Source: Argopecten irradians
Taxonomy: Eukaryota > Mollusca > Bivalvia > Pectinida > Pectinidae
NCBI RefSeq assembly: GCF_041381155.1
Contig: NC_091144.1
Location: 30,250,980 to 30,314,979 of the forward strand
Direction of reading: 5' to 3'
DNA length: 64,000 nucleotides
In this document: positions 35,611 through 50,800 of the stretch, piece by piece
How the letters are laid out: the number at the start of each line of letters is the position of its first letter
Position numbering within the stretch: position 1 is the first letter of the stretch
Position numbers and translations under genes: made by a program
Notes under the pieces: generated by a model
What the model was told of the DNA's origin: nothing
Seen by the model: only the letters and a program-made list of their open reading frames with translations
Databases searched by the model: none

Positions 35611-38600
35611 CTGTGGAAAGGAAAAAACATATGTTTATTATTGCATCGATACACAGTATTTAAATGGTTCATTATAATAATGGAGACTACCAGTATTCTG
35701 TTTTGCATATTTCAGAGTTATCTGCCCTTGCAGGTTTGTTCTGTCATCAAAATGTCAGAATTGCATACTATTCTCAGAGAATATGACATACGTTTTCACT
35801 TGCCCACTAATGACATCACAATTTATTGATATCTTCCAGTACCTATAATAGCAGAAAACTCTATATTGTATAAACTTTTACCTTCATCAAAGGTTAATGT
35901 ACATACGTTCATGTAAAAGTGATAATTCTTATTATAAAATTATACTTTTGAATAAATTGAGGGTTTGCATTTAAGCGTCTCAATATTCTTTTTAAGCACA
36001 AAAAAAAAGTTTATGCCATTGATACAGAGGGACCCCATTTTATCTGAAATGCATCCCATAATGTCAAACATCAAGCACAAAAACTTAACTCATTCACCCC
36101 TGAAGACACATTTAGACTCTTCTAAATCAAAGAATAGACCAGTCCATATGAAATTTCAGGGGTAAATGAGTTAATTATGGCAGCTTCAACCACCTTTAAT
36201 TAGTCCTGTCTGTATAGCATGACTAAATCTATATAGTAGATAGATTATTGTTTGATTGACTTACAAAATCAGCCAGGAATGTGTCAGCAGTTTCTCCATA
36301 ACAAGTGGACACAATGACTTGATTATCTGCATCTGGTAATTAAAACAAAAGTAATTCTTAAATTAGCATTGAAAGATGATTCAATACATTTGAAAATGAT
36401 TATTCTAATAATATTTAAATTACTGTCTGACCCAATAAGCGCCCATGTGCCTATAAGTGCTTTTCCCCATTTTTGAGGCCTTGATTTCAATTGCCAAGAC
36501 TTAAATAAAGACTACAAACTATAGATTTCCAATAATTTTGTCTTATTGGCACAATTTTTTAAACACCCTATTTTTTCAAAGACTGTAGAAACACCCTGAA
36601 ATCTAATAGCGTGTTTTTGCTGAACTCTTTGCTATAGAACTAAATTTATTGATCAATTAATTTTAAAATTAAGGCTATTTTTGAGTTATGTGTAAGTAAT
36701 GTATATGTATGTGTACCTTGGAGTTTTTTGGCCACCTGTACAGTATCACTGATGGTGTTGAGGCGGTCGAGAGAGAGGGCAATACCACTGGTCACAAAGT
36801 CTGGGGTCAGTTCCTCGTCCTTTAATAACCCTGGTCGGGCATACGCTTGACCACCCACAATAAAGCACTGGTCACTGATTCGATCACTTAACCGCATCCA
36901 GTGTTCTTTCTCCTTTAACATACAAGGATATGAGATGTCAAAAATCAAAAGGAAAATTGTTCTGAACAAGTTGGAAAAAACAAACTTGAAAATAATGTTC
37001 TAAAACTCATAAAAAGTATCTTTTGTGTATAATAATCTCAACTACCAATACAAACTTTTTCACAAAAAGATACCCGCCACTGGAATTCAAATGGATGATA
37101 TCAACAGCAAATGAAAATGTTAAGCAATGTAACATCTAACGTTTCGGTTTCTTAAAAAAAAAAAAACCCAAAAAAATCACCAAACAACCAAATACCAGGG
37201 TATAAACAATATTTTACATCCTTTATAAAACTTTTATGTTACTTTCACCATTCAAATCTACTGAGATTCGATCAGAAACAACTAGGATGCCTTACCACTA
37301 GACCTACTGCCTACCTGTTTTCTGAGTTATGCCTTACCACTAGACCTGCTGCCTACCTGTTTTCTGAGTTATGCCTTACCACGAGACCTGCTGCCTACCT
37401 GTTTTCTGAGTTATGCCTTACCACGAGACCTGCTGCCTACCTGTTTTCTGAGTTATGCCTTACCACTAGACCTGCTGCCTACCTGTTTTCTGAGTTATGC
37501 CTTACCACTAGACCTGCTGCCTACCTGTTTTCTGAGTTATGCCTTACCACTAGACCTGCTGCCTACCTGTTTTCTGAGTTATGCCTTACCACGAGACCTG
37601 CTGCCTACCTGTTTTCTGAGTTATGCCTTACCACTAGACCTGCTGCCTACCTGTTTTCTCAATGGATCAATAACAGCTATTACAGAAGGATAACGCCCAA
37701 GGAGCTCCGCCCAAAACTCTACAACGTCATCAGCAACCTTCGCCTGGCCTGTTAACAGCTCATATTTACCTTTCTCCTGAAATCAACAATTATCAGTTGT
37801 TATATTAAGTGTATACATGTACTTCCATAACATGAGAGCTATTTAGTCAGCCGATTTATTAATCATTATTATCAGCATTAATTATGTTAAATACAAGACA
37901 TACATCAGCCTCTTTTCTAGCTAAACCTTTAAAATTGCTGGAGAACTTTTAGTGATCGATGCATTCTTTCTTAAAACATGAAATTCCTTTAGAAGCAAGA
38001 GTTCTACATATTTCAGACAATATTTTAGCTTGATTGCTCAAACCCTTAAAATTTTTGTTATCTAGAAAAATATTTACAGTATTTTTTTATATTTTTTCTC
38101 TTCTATAAAGATGTAATTTATCCAAACTGATTTAAAATATATATCCTTAATCTCGCTCCATCTCATAGAGGAATTCTGACAACATTCCTTATGGGGCCAT
38201 ATCTTCTGATTACTTTGATACTCATACTCAAGTTCAAATACACTTCCCCACCTAATTACATCTATACTGATAACACCATTTTGTCACAGCATGCATACCA
38301 TGCATACAATATACATGGAACTATGTTGTACTCTTTCGGCAAAATCACTACGATTCTGATAGCATCATATGCATGCAAATTATTTTGCCATCATCAAGAT
38401 ATTTGATTGGTCAATTTAAAGGGTCATCAGAACAATTGACCCCATATGGGATGTTGTCAGAACCTCTGTGAAACAGAGTGCAGACAATCTGGATTTTAAT
38501 TAATCAGATTGATCCTAGTGCTTGTCTGGGATTAAATTGATTCTCGATAAATCATTTTAAACACTAATTTTCTTCTTCTTTTTTAAAATCTGTTTTTATT

Positions 38601-38865
38601 TCAGGTGAATTATATATATCAAAAACAAAAATAAAAAAAAATCAATCAAAAGTGTCAAAATGATATAAAAGAATTGTGATGATCCCAAAGCAGTGATATT
38701 ATGTTCAAATACGATAAATAAATCAGTAGATGGTCTTAATGTTTACGTAATCACCACCGCTGAAAATAAATCAGTTTATATAATGGCCACAATTACAAAC
38801 TTAATTTAAAATTTAATAAAATTCATTTAAAAAAAAGAATAGCCATGCATCAATTAGCTAATTAA

Positions 38866-38897
<32 letters not shown>

Positions 38898-41800
38898 CTC
38901 AGAAAAGTGAACAATTTAAGCAATAATTTGATAATAATCCTGTAATTTCGAGAGAAAAAACCCAGAAAATTGAACAATTTATGTAATAATTTGATATCAA
39001 AAGAAATTATTACATCTTGGAACAAATACATGTATTATTTAATATATTACAACTTTAAAATGAAATGATATCATACTTGTTAATTTGCAATAAAACAATA
39101 AAAACATACAACATCATCAACACACACACCTTTACAACTTGGTCTGGGTCCTGTAAAATAATTCACTCAAGCTTTTAATGGCTATCAATTAAGCTGATTA
39201 TACTCTGGAATGGCCTAGATCAATACAAGCATTAATGGGCTTCATAGAAATGAAATAAAGTTGCTCAAATCACACATGCCTAGTAAGAAACACTCCCACA
39301 AAAATCACTAAAACATATATACATGGCACAACTGCAAAACAGGTCTAATTAGTGTTGATTTCAGTTTTTGTATTTGTGTTGTTTTTGTTTTATTTTTGTC
39401 TTTTGTAAGAGGATAAGGGAAAATATAGTGGCCAGACTACAGCTCATACCAAGGATATCCCAACACTAGCCGGTTCAATGATCTACCGATTGAGATACCT
39501 GATTGCTGATGATTGAACCAGTCCAAACAGTCGACACTTTTTGTACAGCTTATTATCCATAATTCATAAATCACTAGTATACAAATGTATCAAAACTTTT
39601 TAATAAACATTTTTTTTGCATAAATTGATTGAATACAGAGAATACTGCCCAAACTAAATAACAGAAATATAGATCATCGGTAGTGTTAGATATTGTTTAT
39701 AATGCATTTACATATTGCAGAGTTATCTGTCCTTGTGGTTAGATATTTTGACTGTTACATCATGTGTTTGTGAGCATAACGTCATATTTTCAGCGAAAAC
39801 AACGTAATTTGTGGTCATAAAGTAATGACCTTACAATAGATTGATACCATCCCGTAAAGGAGATAACTGTTTTATATGCAAAGATGGAACACATCAATTT
39901 ACACATGCACTCACTGCATGCAGTGTTCTCCTTTAAAGACATTTTCCTACTGGTCCTAAGGACCAACTGACCCTAAAAGTTACTGGTCCTGACTGACAGT
40001 TACGGGTCCTTACAAAGTTTGAATTCATCATTTTAGTTTATATACAATGTACCAATAAATTATAGTTTTACTTACAAATATATTCACATATCTATCTTAG
40101 TATCATGTGCTCTCAACAAAATTGACTGAAAACCAGAATATTATGAAAATCTGTTTTGTACAATTTGATCTTCAGCCTTTCTACAATGCAACTGCTATTT
40201 TTGTTTGTATACATTTAGTACTCTATCAGAACTGGACCAAAAAGTTGCTGGTCAAATGACCAGTTGCATGGCTAAAAATGTCTGCCTTACTATATAAATT
40301 AAAGTTGATGGTCATGGGCAGACAGACAGGCGTTAATTTCGAACGCTGACTGCATGTGTATACAAGTTCTATTGATAAGGTAATTATTCATTACATTTAT
40401 TTGGTCAAAATCAAATAACTAAGATATGATGGCATAACTATTTGTTAAAAAGCATTAAATATTTGTTTATATTACTGGGTATTAGTTTAGTTTCACTAAA
40501 ACACTTCAATCTATGTAGCAATATACCTTATACTGTATAATTCATTACAGAACTCAATGTTTTATCCCAGATATGTAATGGGGGAGGTTTGGAGAGGTTT
40601 ACTTGAGCTCACATGATCATTTGTGGTCATTTCTTGGCAACTAATCTCCATACATGTGATCCAGATGTAGAAGACAGAAGTTAAGTGTAAGACATCAAAA
40701 GATTATTTTGTTACCAACTTTATCCTTATATATACTGCAGTACCTGGTACCATATAATGACCAAACCAAATAGTTGTCCCTTTGAAATAAGTTAAAACCC
40801 TTTAAAAGTAAAAAGAGTCTTTGGTTAATTCTGATTGTATCCACATTTTACCAGTCTTAGGAAATGATGATTAGCTCTCAATTCGTTTCATGAACCTTTA
40901 CATGAATCTTCAAAAGATTTGATAAGAAACAAAATCTATTCAATAAAAAATCACACTGGGGACAGAAAAAACAATGTTAGAGTTATACACCAATAAACAC
41001 ACTTTGTGAGTGAGTTACTGCCCCTTGAAGGGACAGGTGTCCATTGCTACCTTGTGCATGTCCTGTCCCGGAAATGGAGCCGGTGGCTCTTTGCCTGTCA
41101 CAGGGTCCTGTATATATATATGTATTATTCAAAAACAGAATCAAACAGAGCCCTGTTAATATGTACACCTTTTATTTGGGTCCTATTCAGTTTTTGTGTC
41201 AGGTTCCTGGTCACAAATTGTAATACAATGAGGACAATATTATGAACTGATATCTACTTAACCTCTAAAATTCAAGACAAAATAATTTCATAAATATAAT
41301 TTGCATTATTTTGGTCTGGAAGTTCAACAATATTTTTCTTCCAGAGAAAAAATAAAATAGAAATCAAAATCTCTATATATAATATCAGAGGAATACTAAG
41401 TATTCGCACAGAATACAATATTAGTGAAATCAGTCTCAGTCCTTTTTGTTTAGAATTCTAAAATTTGATAAAAAGAATCCTCAGGTATTAAAGATATAAT
41501 CAAACAGTTTACTTACATAATCAAAGATTTCACATGAAGCACAGTTTATGGCTAAAAAGAAATCCTCCCCAACGGTCAGTTCACACTGGGTTATTGCCTC
41601 TTGTAGAAGGTCAAGGCCTTGCTCTGGACGGTCAAAAGTCGGACAAAAAGCTCCCACATCGTTGGTCAGTTTGGCAGCTACCTGAAAAATTAATCATAAA
41701 GAATCTTTATTGTAGCTGAGAGATAATTTGTTTAAATTACAATTTTGGGAAATTTAAATATAAGTTCTGTAGTTTACTGTTGTTTTCAAATAAAAAAACC

Positions 41801-44800
41801 TATTATGTGAGTACAATATGATGTAATAAGGTGTTAACATCTAATATATCTTTTAGCAAATCAAAATTGTATACATCTTATAGGAAACAAAATGAATTAT
41901 TACAATTTCATATTATTATTGTGACAATTCTTAACTGCAAATTTCCTGTCAGTACTTAACACACCTGTGACCTTCAAAATTAATTCCTGATTGAGGTCAA
42001 ACTTACCCCAGACTTTGCGAATAAATTTTTCCCAACATTGTTGTAGATTTTTTGTATCAAAGGCAAACTCTGCAACGTAAATGATAGCAATCATAAGTAA
42101 AAATAATGTAACACATACTGAAAATGCCATCAAGGGAGATAATCTCAAATTGAATCATCTCAGTTAGAGAATGGTTTAACTTTTGAAATTCTATATTCAA
42201 CGTATCATTGTTCACTTAATGTTATAACATTTAAATGGGAATGCTTTAGGTAATTCACCAGGTTTATTGGTTGCTATGGTTACCTTAGAGAGTGGCATGC
42301 CTGCTTTAGGTACCACCATAAATTCCTTTATACAGTTTGATTTTCCTAACGCTGCACGTCCACTCTGTATGATGGTTACCATGGGAACTGGGACTGTCAT
42401 CTCAAACGGCACCTAGAAATATGGACATATCTTAATTCTAATTACCATACAATTTACATAAAAGCACAATGAGACAGTACCTAGAAGCTAATTAAAACTA
42501 ACGTAAATGTGAAATTTGTGATAGCTGTTTTTATTACACAACCTCACAAAAACTTTGAATTCACCCTAGCTTCCTTACGAAACAGATGCATCAAACATTT
42601 ACATGCACATGTATAAACAAAACATGTTTTAATTATATTGTCTTCAAATTATTCCTTCCACTATCATGCAGTTGGTTGACAATTATGAGAATTTTGTCCA
42701 ATATTATCTCATCTTGCTAGGATATGTAATTAGTATCAAGTCCATTGATTTTTCCATATATAAACATTTTTTTAATTGAATGTGTTTAATGAAAATTTAC
42801 AATCTAAATGATATCTGTTAACACAAGGGTAAACGTAACATTTACATGTCAGTTTTAAGTCATACCTCGGCGAATCGAAGCCCAGCGATATGTTGGTATA
42901 CAGGTATCTGCTGAATGTGAGCGGCTGCCACACATGCTGCCCGACTTACTGCACTGACCGCACTGGCACCAGGCAGGAATTTCTCTGTTGGTTCCATTGG
43001 CACAGCAACAGACATTTGACTTTTTCCTCCTTTTCTATAACAAGAAAAAAACTGGGAAATTGAACCTTATTTCAATATCAACTTTAATAACTTAGCACTA
43101 ATTAATTTACATGTAACATGGTCATTTTTTTATTATTAACATTTTTTTCAAAAACTTAAATCTTATTTTTTTTAAATGGGAAATTCAAAAGATAAGTTTT
43201 ACATAAGATATCTTAACCATTACCAATTTCTATCATTTAATGGCAGTTATTCATTTTTTCAAATGATAGACATGAACTTCAAATTTCTTGCACAAAAATT
43301 TAAAAAGTCTAAGAGAAATGAAAAAGTCTAGGAGAAATGAGATTTGTTTAGACTTGTAATTCCATAGGGCAAATTTCATTGAAAAGGAATTCATTAAACA
43401 ATATTTTTCCAAAAGCTTCAAAAATGAAAAAAAAAGGATAAAATTAACAGTAATGAAATTAACTTAATTGATTCAACAAATGAAATGAATTGAAAACACA
43501 AATATAAAGCTGAAAAAGAAAACTGCAACTGCTGGAAAGGAATTGCAGTGATGAAAGATAATTTTAAGGACAAGATTATTATAAGCTTCATTAAGATACA
43601 CATGTGATTGGCCTTGCAGAGCATGCAGTAATTCAAGTAATGTGAAAGCAAATATTATGTAATGCAATACAACATATATGAGTATCATGATATCTATGGT
43701 CTAGCTCCATTTTCTGATCAAAAGGTTTTGTTTTTTGTTTTATCTCTTTTAAGTCACCGTAATCTTTTAACCCTTTTCATAAATTTTATTTTCACCAAAA
43801 TTCAAGGATTTTTCTCCTCAAAACTTCAATTAATTTGAATATCACTTCAATCTTTTGATTTAAACATATTTTATTTGCCTTTTTTGGTATTTGACAAAAA
43901 GGATTGGGCACAAGTTCTTTCAACTTATGGATAAGTCCTCTCCATACGTACATATAAAATATACATATTAAAGGCTAGTTGCTGCTTAGTATTGAAATAT
44001 ACATAAAGATGATTTGTTTAAATAAATTGAAATAACAAACTGTGATTGTTGACAGTTGTGTCTCGATGTTCTCTTATTCGTTACTTCAACAGATTTACCT
44101 GGTTTTCATGCACAATATTTATTTCTAACAAAGAAACAGAAAAATTTAGATGAGGCGTCTATCAAAAAATGCAAGATAATGAATTAAAAATCTTTTAACA
44201 CACTAAACAATGAAACACATGTAGTTCCATGCAATTACAATGGTTTAATCAGGAAAATGAGCGTATTTTCTCCACAAATCTAGTAGGATGATGATTATGC
44301 TGAATACCATTGCTCAAGTGGAATAAACCTTAAAACATCTTATTTCTGAAAATTCTTGATGAGAAATACATTTTTCATGATACTAAATTTAATTATGTGT
44401 TCCACTACAATGCTAACTAATTGGTTGAAAATGGACAAAGGTCCAAAATGCATATTATGACAAAGACATGCAAATGATTTATTAAATGATACTAAGAAAA
44501 AAAAAATTGTTTTGTAGCTGGTTGTTTGTTTGTGTTTGTCATAAAAACATTGCTGAGATATACACAGTGTAAGCTAATACTTAAATGTAGATAACAAACT
44601 GACAATAGTACACAGATCTGTTCAATGTAAGAACCTAGTGTTTCATTCTATGAATCCAATATGTCATTTTATGAACCAATTGCTTTATTCTTTGAACAAA
44701 CTGTTTCATACTATGAAACAACTACTTCACTATATGAACCAACTGCTTGACATTCCATGAACTGCTTCATTCTATACACAAATTGCTTCATAAGCTCATT

Positions 44801-47800
44801 CTATGTTGAAAAATATGAGAAGCTAAACGTTTTGAAATTTTACATAGAAAGCAGTCAATAATTAGATTCTTTAGGTGAGACAAACTCTATAGTTCTTGTG
44901 TTGGTTGGGGAATCTATACAATGTAGCTCATTTTAGAACTGTCAATCGTGTGGAAATGACACTGAAACATGCATATAAAATCTTTTTGGAATAGATGGCA
45001 ACTTCAACCTAGGACTTTTCACTTATAGTTTCAAAATTTCTGTTATAACAAATCATTGCTTGTGGTCCCATAGAAGTTGTTATAACAAGGTTTTGCTGTA
45101 TAAGCCACACCTTTTTTTAAACTGGCTATTGGGGAGTACAGCTGATATATTCTGGTATGGCTTATACCATGGTATAGGTAACACAATTCATGAGAAAGTA
45201 TCAAAGTAATTCAAACAGAACAGGAAACACAACAGGCTTACACAGATTTCGATCCGCTGTTTTTCCTCTTTTCATTTCTTAAAAATCAGTTATTTATAAG
45301 TCAATATCAATCTATAGATTATTATTTTTCTAAAATAATTCTTTAAAAATATTACAGAATTTTTTCCCCATTTATTTCAAGCATTATTATCTGAAAGCAG
45401 TTGCTCTCCTGTTTATTGTGAACTTCTAAAACATAAGTTGTAAACAAAGAGTTTTACTTTTTTATTCATCATTAGATCCTTATTGAACTGCTATACCATA
45501 ATACAGAAAATATATGACTGTATGGTCTTTGTACTATTTTATAAAGTAGAACAAAATATTGAAAATAATAATGAAAATAAAAATATAATAAGAAATACGA
45601 AAAAAAAAGTCATCATATACTTTTTACTTTTTTGAACAACGAAGCAATATTTAACAATTTATTTGAAATTATGAACTTGAAACTGACAAGTGCTTTTACT
45701 TACTTGCTTTTATTTCCACTGTGTTTTACTCTTTCCTCTCTTCAATGACCAACATAATATGGCAATATATCATTTACTTTGTTTTATTGGACTCTAGATT
45801 GCTATTATAGATTTACTGTGGTTATGATAGTATTTTGATTTATGATCTATTATTGATACTTAGAGATACTGACAAGTGAAAAAGTATTGTAAATACGGAG
45901 ATGTAAAAAGTTTCAGACAAAGAAAGAAGTACATGTAAGTCTATCAATCATTTTTATGATACATATATATGTTTAAACAAGAGGCCCAGAGGGCCTGTAT
46001 CACTCACCTAGTTTATAATGTCAAGTTTTGTTCTGAATACATCTTTTTTTATGTCTAAAGGAATTGAAATATTTACCTCTATTTCCCCTATTGAGCCCCA
46101 CCCTTCCTGCCCCCCAGGGGGTCAGAGCCATTTATGCAAGCTTTGTTCCCCTTCCTCCAAGGATATTTCTGGCCAAATATGGTTGCAATCCATGCAGAAC
46201 TCTATGACAAGTAGTGATTTAAAGGATTTACCTCTATTTCCCCCTATTGGGCCACGCCCCTCTCCTGCCCCCGGGGGGTCAGAGCCAAAATTTATCCAAA
46301 CTCTGTTCCTCTTCCCCCAATGATGTTTCTGGCCAAATTTGGATACAATCCATGCATAGCTCTAGGACTAGTAGCGATTTTGAAGGAAATGTTGACGGAC
46401 GGACGCCGGACGCCGTGCCATAACATAAGCTCACCGGCCCTTCGGGCCAGGTGAGCTAAAAACACAAAAAACAAATACACAAATTTCAATGTGATAAAAA
46501 TAAAACTTACAACATATTTCTAATCTAGAATTGTCCTTGTTATAAAAATAAGAAAATGAAATATATTTGAACTTGTAACCTTATAAATTAATTTTTCATC
46601 TCTATATGATTTGATTACTTGTGAATTTTTATATGATTACAGTGCTGTCTTTTTAATGATACAGACTATATTTTGACAGATATTAGGTTTCAGAGATGGA
46701 AACATGAGTATATGATATAAGTACCTAAATGCCATGACATAGGTAATTGTATGAGTCAGTGTACTTAGCCTATCTAAATCTGAAGGTGACCAGAGAGCCG
46801 TGTCGAGACAACATTAAAGCATTTCTATCTAACTGGTAGTAAATCAAGTAGGTGTATATGTTAACTTAGAGTGGAGCACTCACTTCTTTTGTTCTTTCCC
46901 CCTGGAAAAGAATTATAAGCAAGGGATTCAAAATACGGTGCTGGGGGATTGGCATGGTGATGTCAACATAAGGATATAAGTATACATGTACATAGATACA
47001 TTTGCATGAGTCTATAATTTTTCAAAAAGGTCACAGATAAAAATAAACTGGAGGAATATCTGAATGAAGATTGATGCAGGAAAAATTTACTGAAATAAAA
47101 CGGTCAAAATATTTCATTTCCATTCAAACCTCCAATCTATTGATATCTGTAAAAAACAATATTTCTAAGCTATTTCTTTTGTCTTGCTTTTTGCTAATGA
47201 AAAATGTACACTAAAAATATTTTATTTAATATCTTCATGTCATTGAGTTATTTATTTGATACCTTTACACAGAATTACATCAAGAATTTATAAAACTATT
47301 TCGGAATGTGGCAATATAAAAAATCAAAAATCAAATCTTTCTAAAATATTTTTTTAATCAAAACAGGAATTAACTTTGCAAACCTTAAATATAGCATTTT
47401 GTAAAACTAATGTTTTACATCAAGTGTTAGCAGAACTTTACTTAAAACTTATATGAAAGCAGGCTATCGCTTATTTTTTTACCATAAAAATTTTACCGGT
47501 AAATTACCAGTACATTGTACAGGTTTACATATATAATCATATATGTCTAATGCATACAAAATATATGCCATGTACAATATCAAAGTTAGGCAAAATGAGA
47601 ATATTTACATGCAAATATAATATGTATGTATTTGTTAACCAATCAAAATGGAGCAGGTGCTCATTAGCAAATTAATACATGTATATAGATAGTTGGTGAA
47701 TTTATATAAATTATATGCATTTGCAGTTTGATGAATACAGTCTTATAATAAAAAGGTATTTCAGCACATCCTTAAGCACAAAGTATCAAAGTAAAGTATT

Positions 47801-50800
47801 TATTGGATTGCTTTCTACTTATCATGACCGAATATAAAATGTATTTATAACAAAATATGTCTAATGCTACTAAAAACATGTTAAATGTTATTAAAATAAA
47901 ACTGAGAAAAATCTATCTGAAATGAGTTCTATATATCCAGTAAAACTATAAAATCATGTCAATTCAACTGCCATTTTTAACTTTGTTTTCTTTCTAAGTA
48001 TTAAATTCTTTTCTAATCATCTACTTAGTAATACACTATACTATTAAGTGTCTGCTTGGTATAAACGTAATGTAATGGTAGTAAAATGCTAAGCAGAATT
48101 ATTCCTAATTGAATTTTATCTAATTCATCAAAAATATGACACAAATATGTGTCTGATTAATATCAACATTATAGGGTTATATTCAAAAGCCAAATTATTA
48201 TATCTAACGATAATAAGTTAATTAAATATTTAAATTTAGTTTACCCTGATTCCCCACACTCAAAAAAAGGTTTAAGTAAAGCAGTATGTCTGTATAATCA
48301 TATCATGACTTTTCATAATACAGTATAGTCAGTTATTTTCTCCAGGGTCAAGATTTTTATGATTTGATCTCAAATCAAAAACCAAAAACAAATTTCTGCT
48401 GTCTTAATTTTTTGTGATTAGGGCCCAGTTTCATGAACATAAATTCCTTATATCTAATAAATTCTTTAACTTAAAATTTTCCATAGGAAAGCATATTACA
48501 TGTTTAAAGGAAACCTCCATTACTTAAAATTTTTTCCTTAACTTTTTAATGATGAATTTTAAGTAAGGAATGTTCATGAAACTGGGCCCTGGCTTTAAGG
48601 ATGTAACTATATTATTCAACCATTTTTTAATATTTTGCGGATCAAATTTCTGCGGTCACAGCTATGTCCGGCAAAATCACGAAAATATCATCCCCTGTGA
48701 AAATATTCACTATACAGTATACATGTAAATGTTATTAAAACAAAACATACGTATTAGTATGATTAAGCCTCCTAATTACTGGTAGATATTCTACTGAGAT
48801 ACTGGTACTATACACTATACCTGTCATCACTATAATCCACAGAGAGACAGAGAAGAGAAGCAAGTTAATCTTTGGTAGGAAATAAATGAAACCAATCTAC
48901 CACAGAAATATAAATCAACAGAAGCATTATTCTTATAAATATCTGCCATAAGAAAATATGAAAAAGAAAGTATTTATATTTTCCTTCAGGAAGCATATGG
49001 TCTTTATAAGTAGCATTTTTCTTCGATTGGAAATGAAGCTAAATTCTTGTGTGCATTTTTTAAACTATTAAACATAAAACGTTTTGAGGTGATTTTCATA
49101 AAATATTTCGTTAGAAAATCAAAGTGATCATATATTGCTAAGAAATAGGAAACATTCCTACACCTACTTTGTTGCAGACTTGGGTTGTTTCCCCTTGCTT
49201 GCGCTGGCCTGACTAGCAGTCTCCACATCCTTTGTTGATCCTTCCTCTGTGACAGCAGCCTCAGCTTCCTTTGCAAGTCTTTCTTCCTCGGCGGCCTGAA
49301 GCTCAGCGTAAAACTTGCTGGAAAGTCAATAAATCAAACATTCACAGAAAATACAATCATTTTTTTTCTTTATTTTAAGAATTTTTGTAATGTCCTATGA
49401 ATTAAAAGCTATTTGAAGACTAACAGGTATAGAAGCTGATGGAAAAGTAAAGCACTGGAGGAAAACCACTGACTTACAATCAGTACCTGATGACTGTTTT
49501 AAATTACTTATTATATAATAAGTAATTCAGCTTTGAAACACTCAACCTAAATGTGGAGAACTAGTGGTAGAATATGAACCATCTTAACATGATTATTTGT
49601 AGAATGTTGGGACACTCTGCCCAAACGATTTGTGAAGGATATAATATTGTAGCTGATAAAAAATTATCTGTATAACCTTTGGTTTTTATGGTATTATAAA
49701 GTCTAAAGGCCTTGATTTAACACTTTCCCCATAAGATATGACACCAGCTAGCCTCTATACCTGACCACATTGTCGACCTCCTGTTGTTGAGCCGGGTCCA
49801 GACCTGTCAGTCGGTTGTTAAGGTCTGTGTTTAGTATATTTACTGCAGCTGTCACACTGTTCTGTCTCTCTGTATCGTCCCCCTCTCTGTCCTCTGGTTT
49901 GGTGTTGTCAGGAAGGTGACTGTTAGGTGAGGGACTCACTACCGTGGCACTCAACTATACAGAAAAGATAAAACAATAAGATGAGCACAACATTTTAAAC
50001 TTCACTTTTAGGGAGAAGACCTGTTCTATAGGTTATTTCTAATCCCTTTGACATTTGTCAGTAAAATTGTTTAAAATTATAAAAAAATATTCACTTTTAG
50101 CTTAAGCTCTATCACTCTCGCCAGGGACCTACGGTTGATTGCAATTTGTTATGCTATACTTATCACCTGATTGGTTTAGCTTAAACAAAATGTCTTGTTT
50201 CGACATATTACACAGGATTCTATTTATAGAGTGAGGTCATACATTAAAACAAGATGAAAGAGCTGAGCCACGGGTGGTGACTATAGGTAGGTCTCCTCTG
50301 CTGACGGTTAATAGCCAGTGACAATTTAATGTAAGGTCTAGATTTACTTTTGTAGTAGTTGGTGACTACTTCGTTGAACAATGTAACACAATTATTACTT
50401 ATCAGTTCTAAATTTACTTCCTTGAAGGGGACAGCTAAGTCAAATTAAGTGTTAAGAAAATCAGAATTTTAGCAATTTACAATTTAAAATTAACACTGAT
50501 GTGAAATAACTTTGACTAGATTGCATTGCCTGAATGTTCAGACTCATCAAATCTGAATATTTGCCACAACTTTACAGCAAACATTTACTGCAAACTTGCC
50601 ACAGCTATTCACTGTCACAAGAGGCCTTTTATTTCTGATAGTGCAGCAGTACTCACATACATTTATATAGCTGTGTTATAAATGTACTTACCCTAACGTT
50701 ATTCTTCACAGTACAGAAAACTTCAGTTTGTATAGTGGGCTGGCCTTTGCTGTCATATGCTTCCCTCGCTTTTACCTAGACATCAAAACATTTATTTTAC

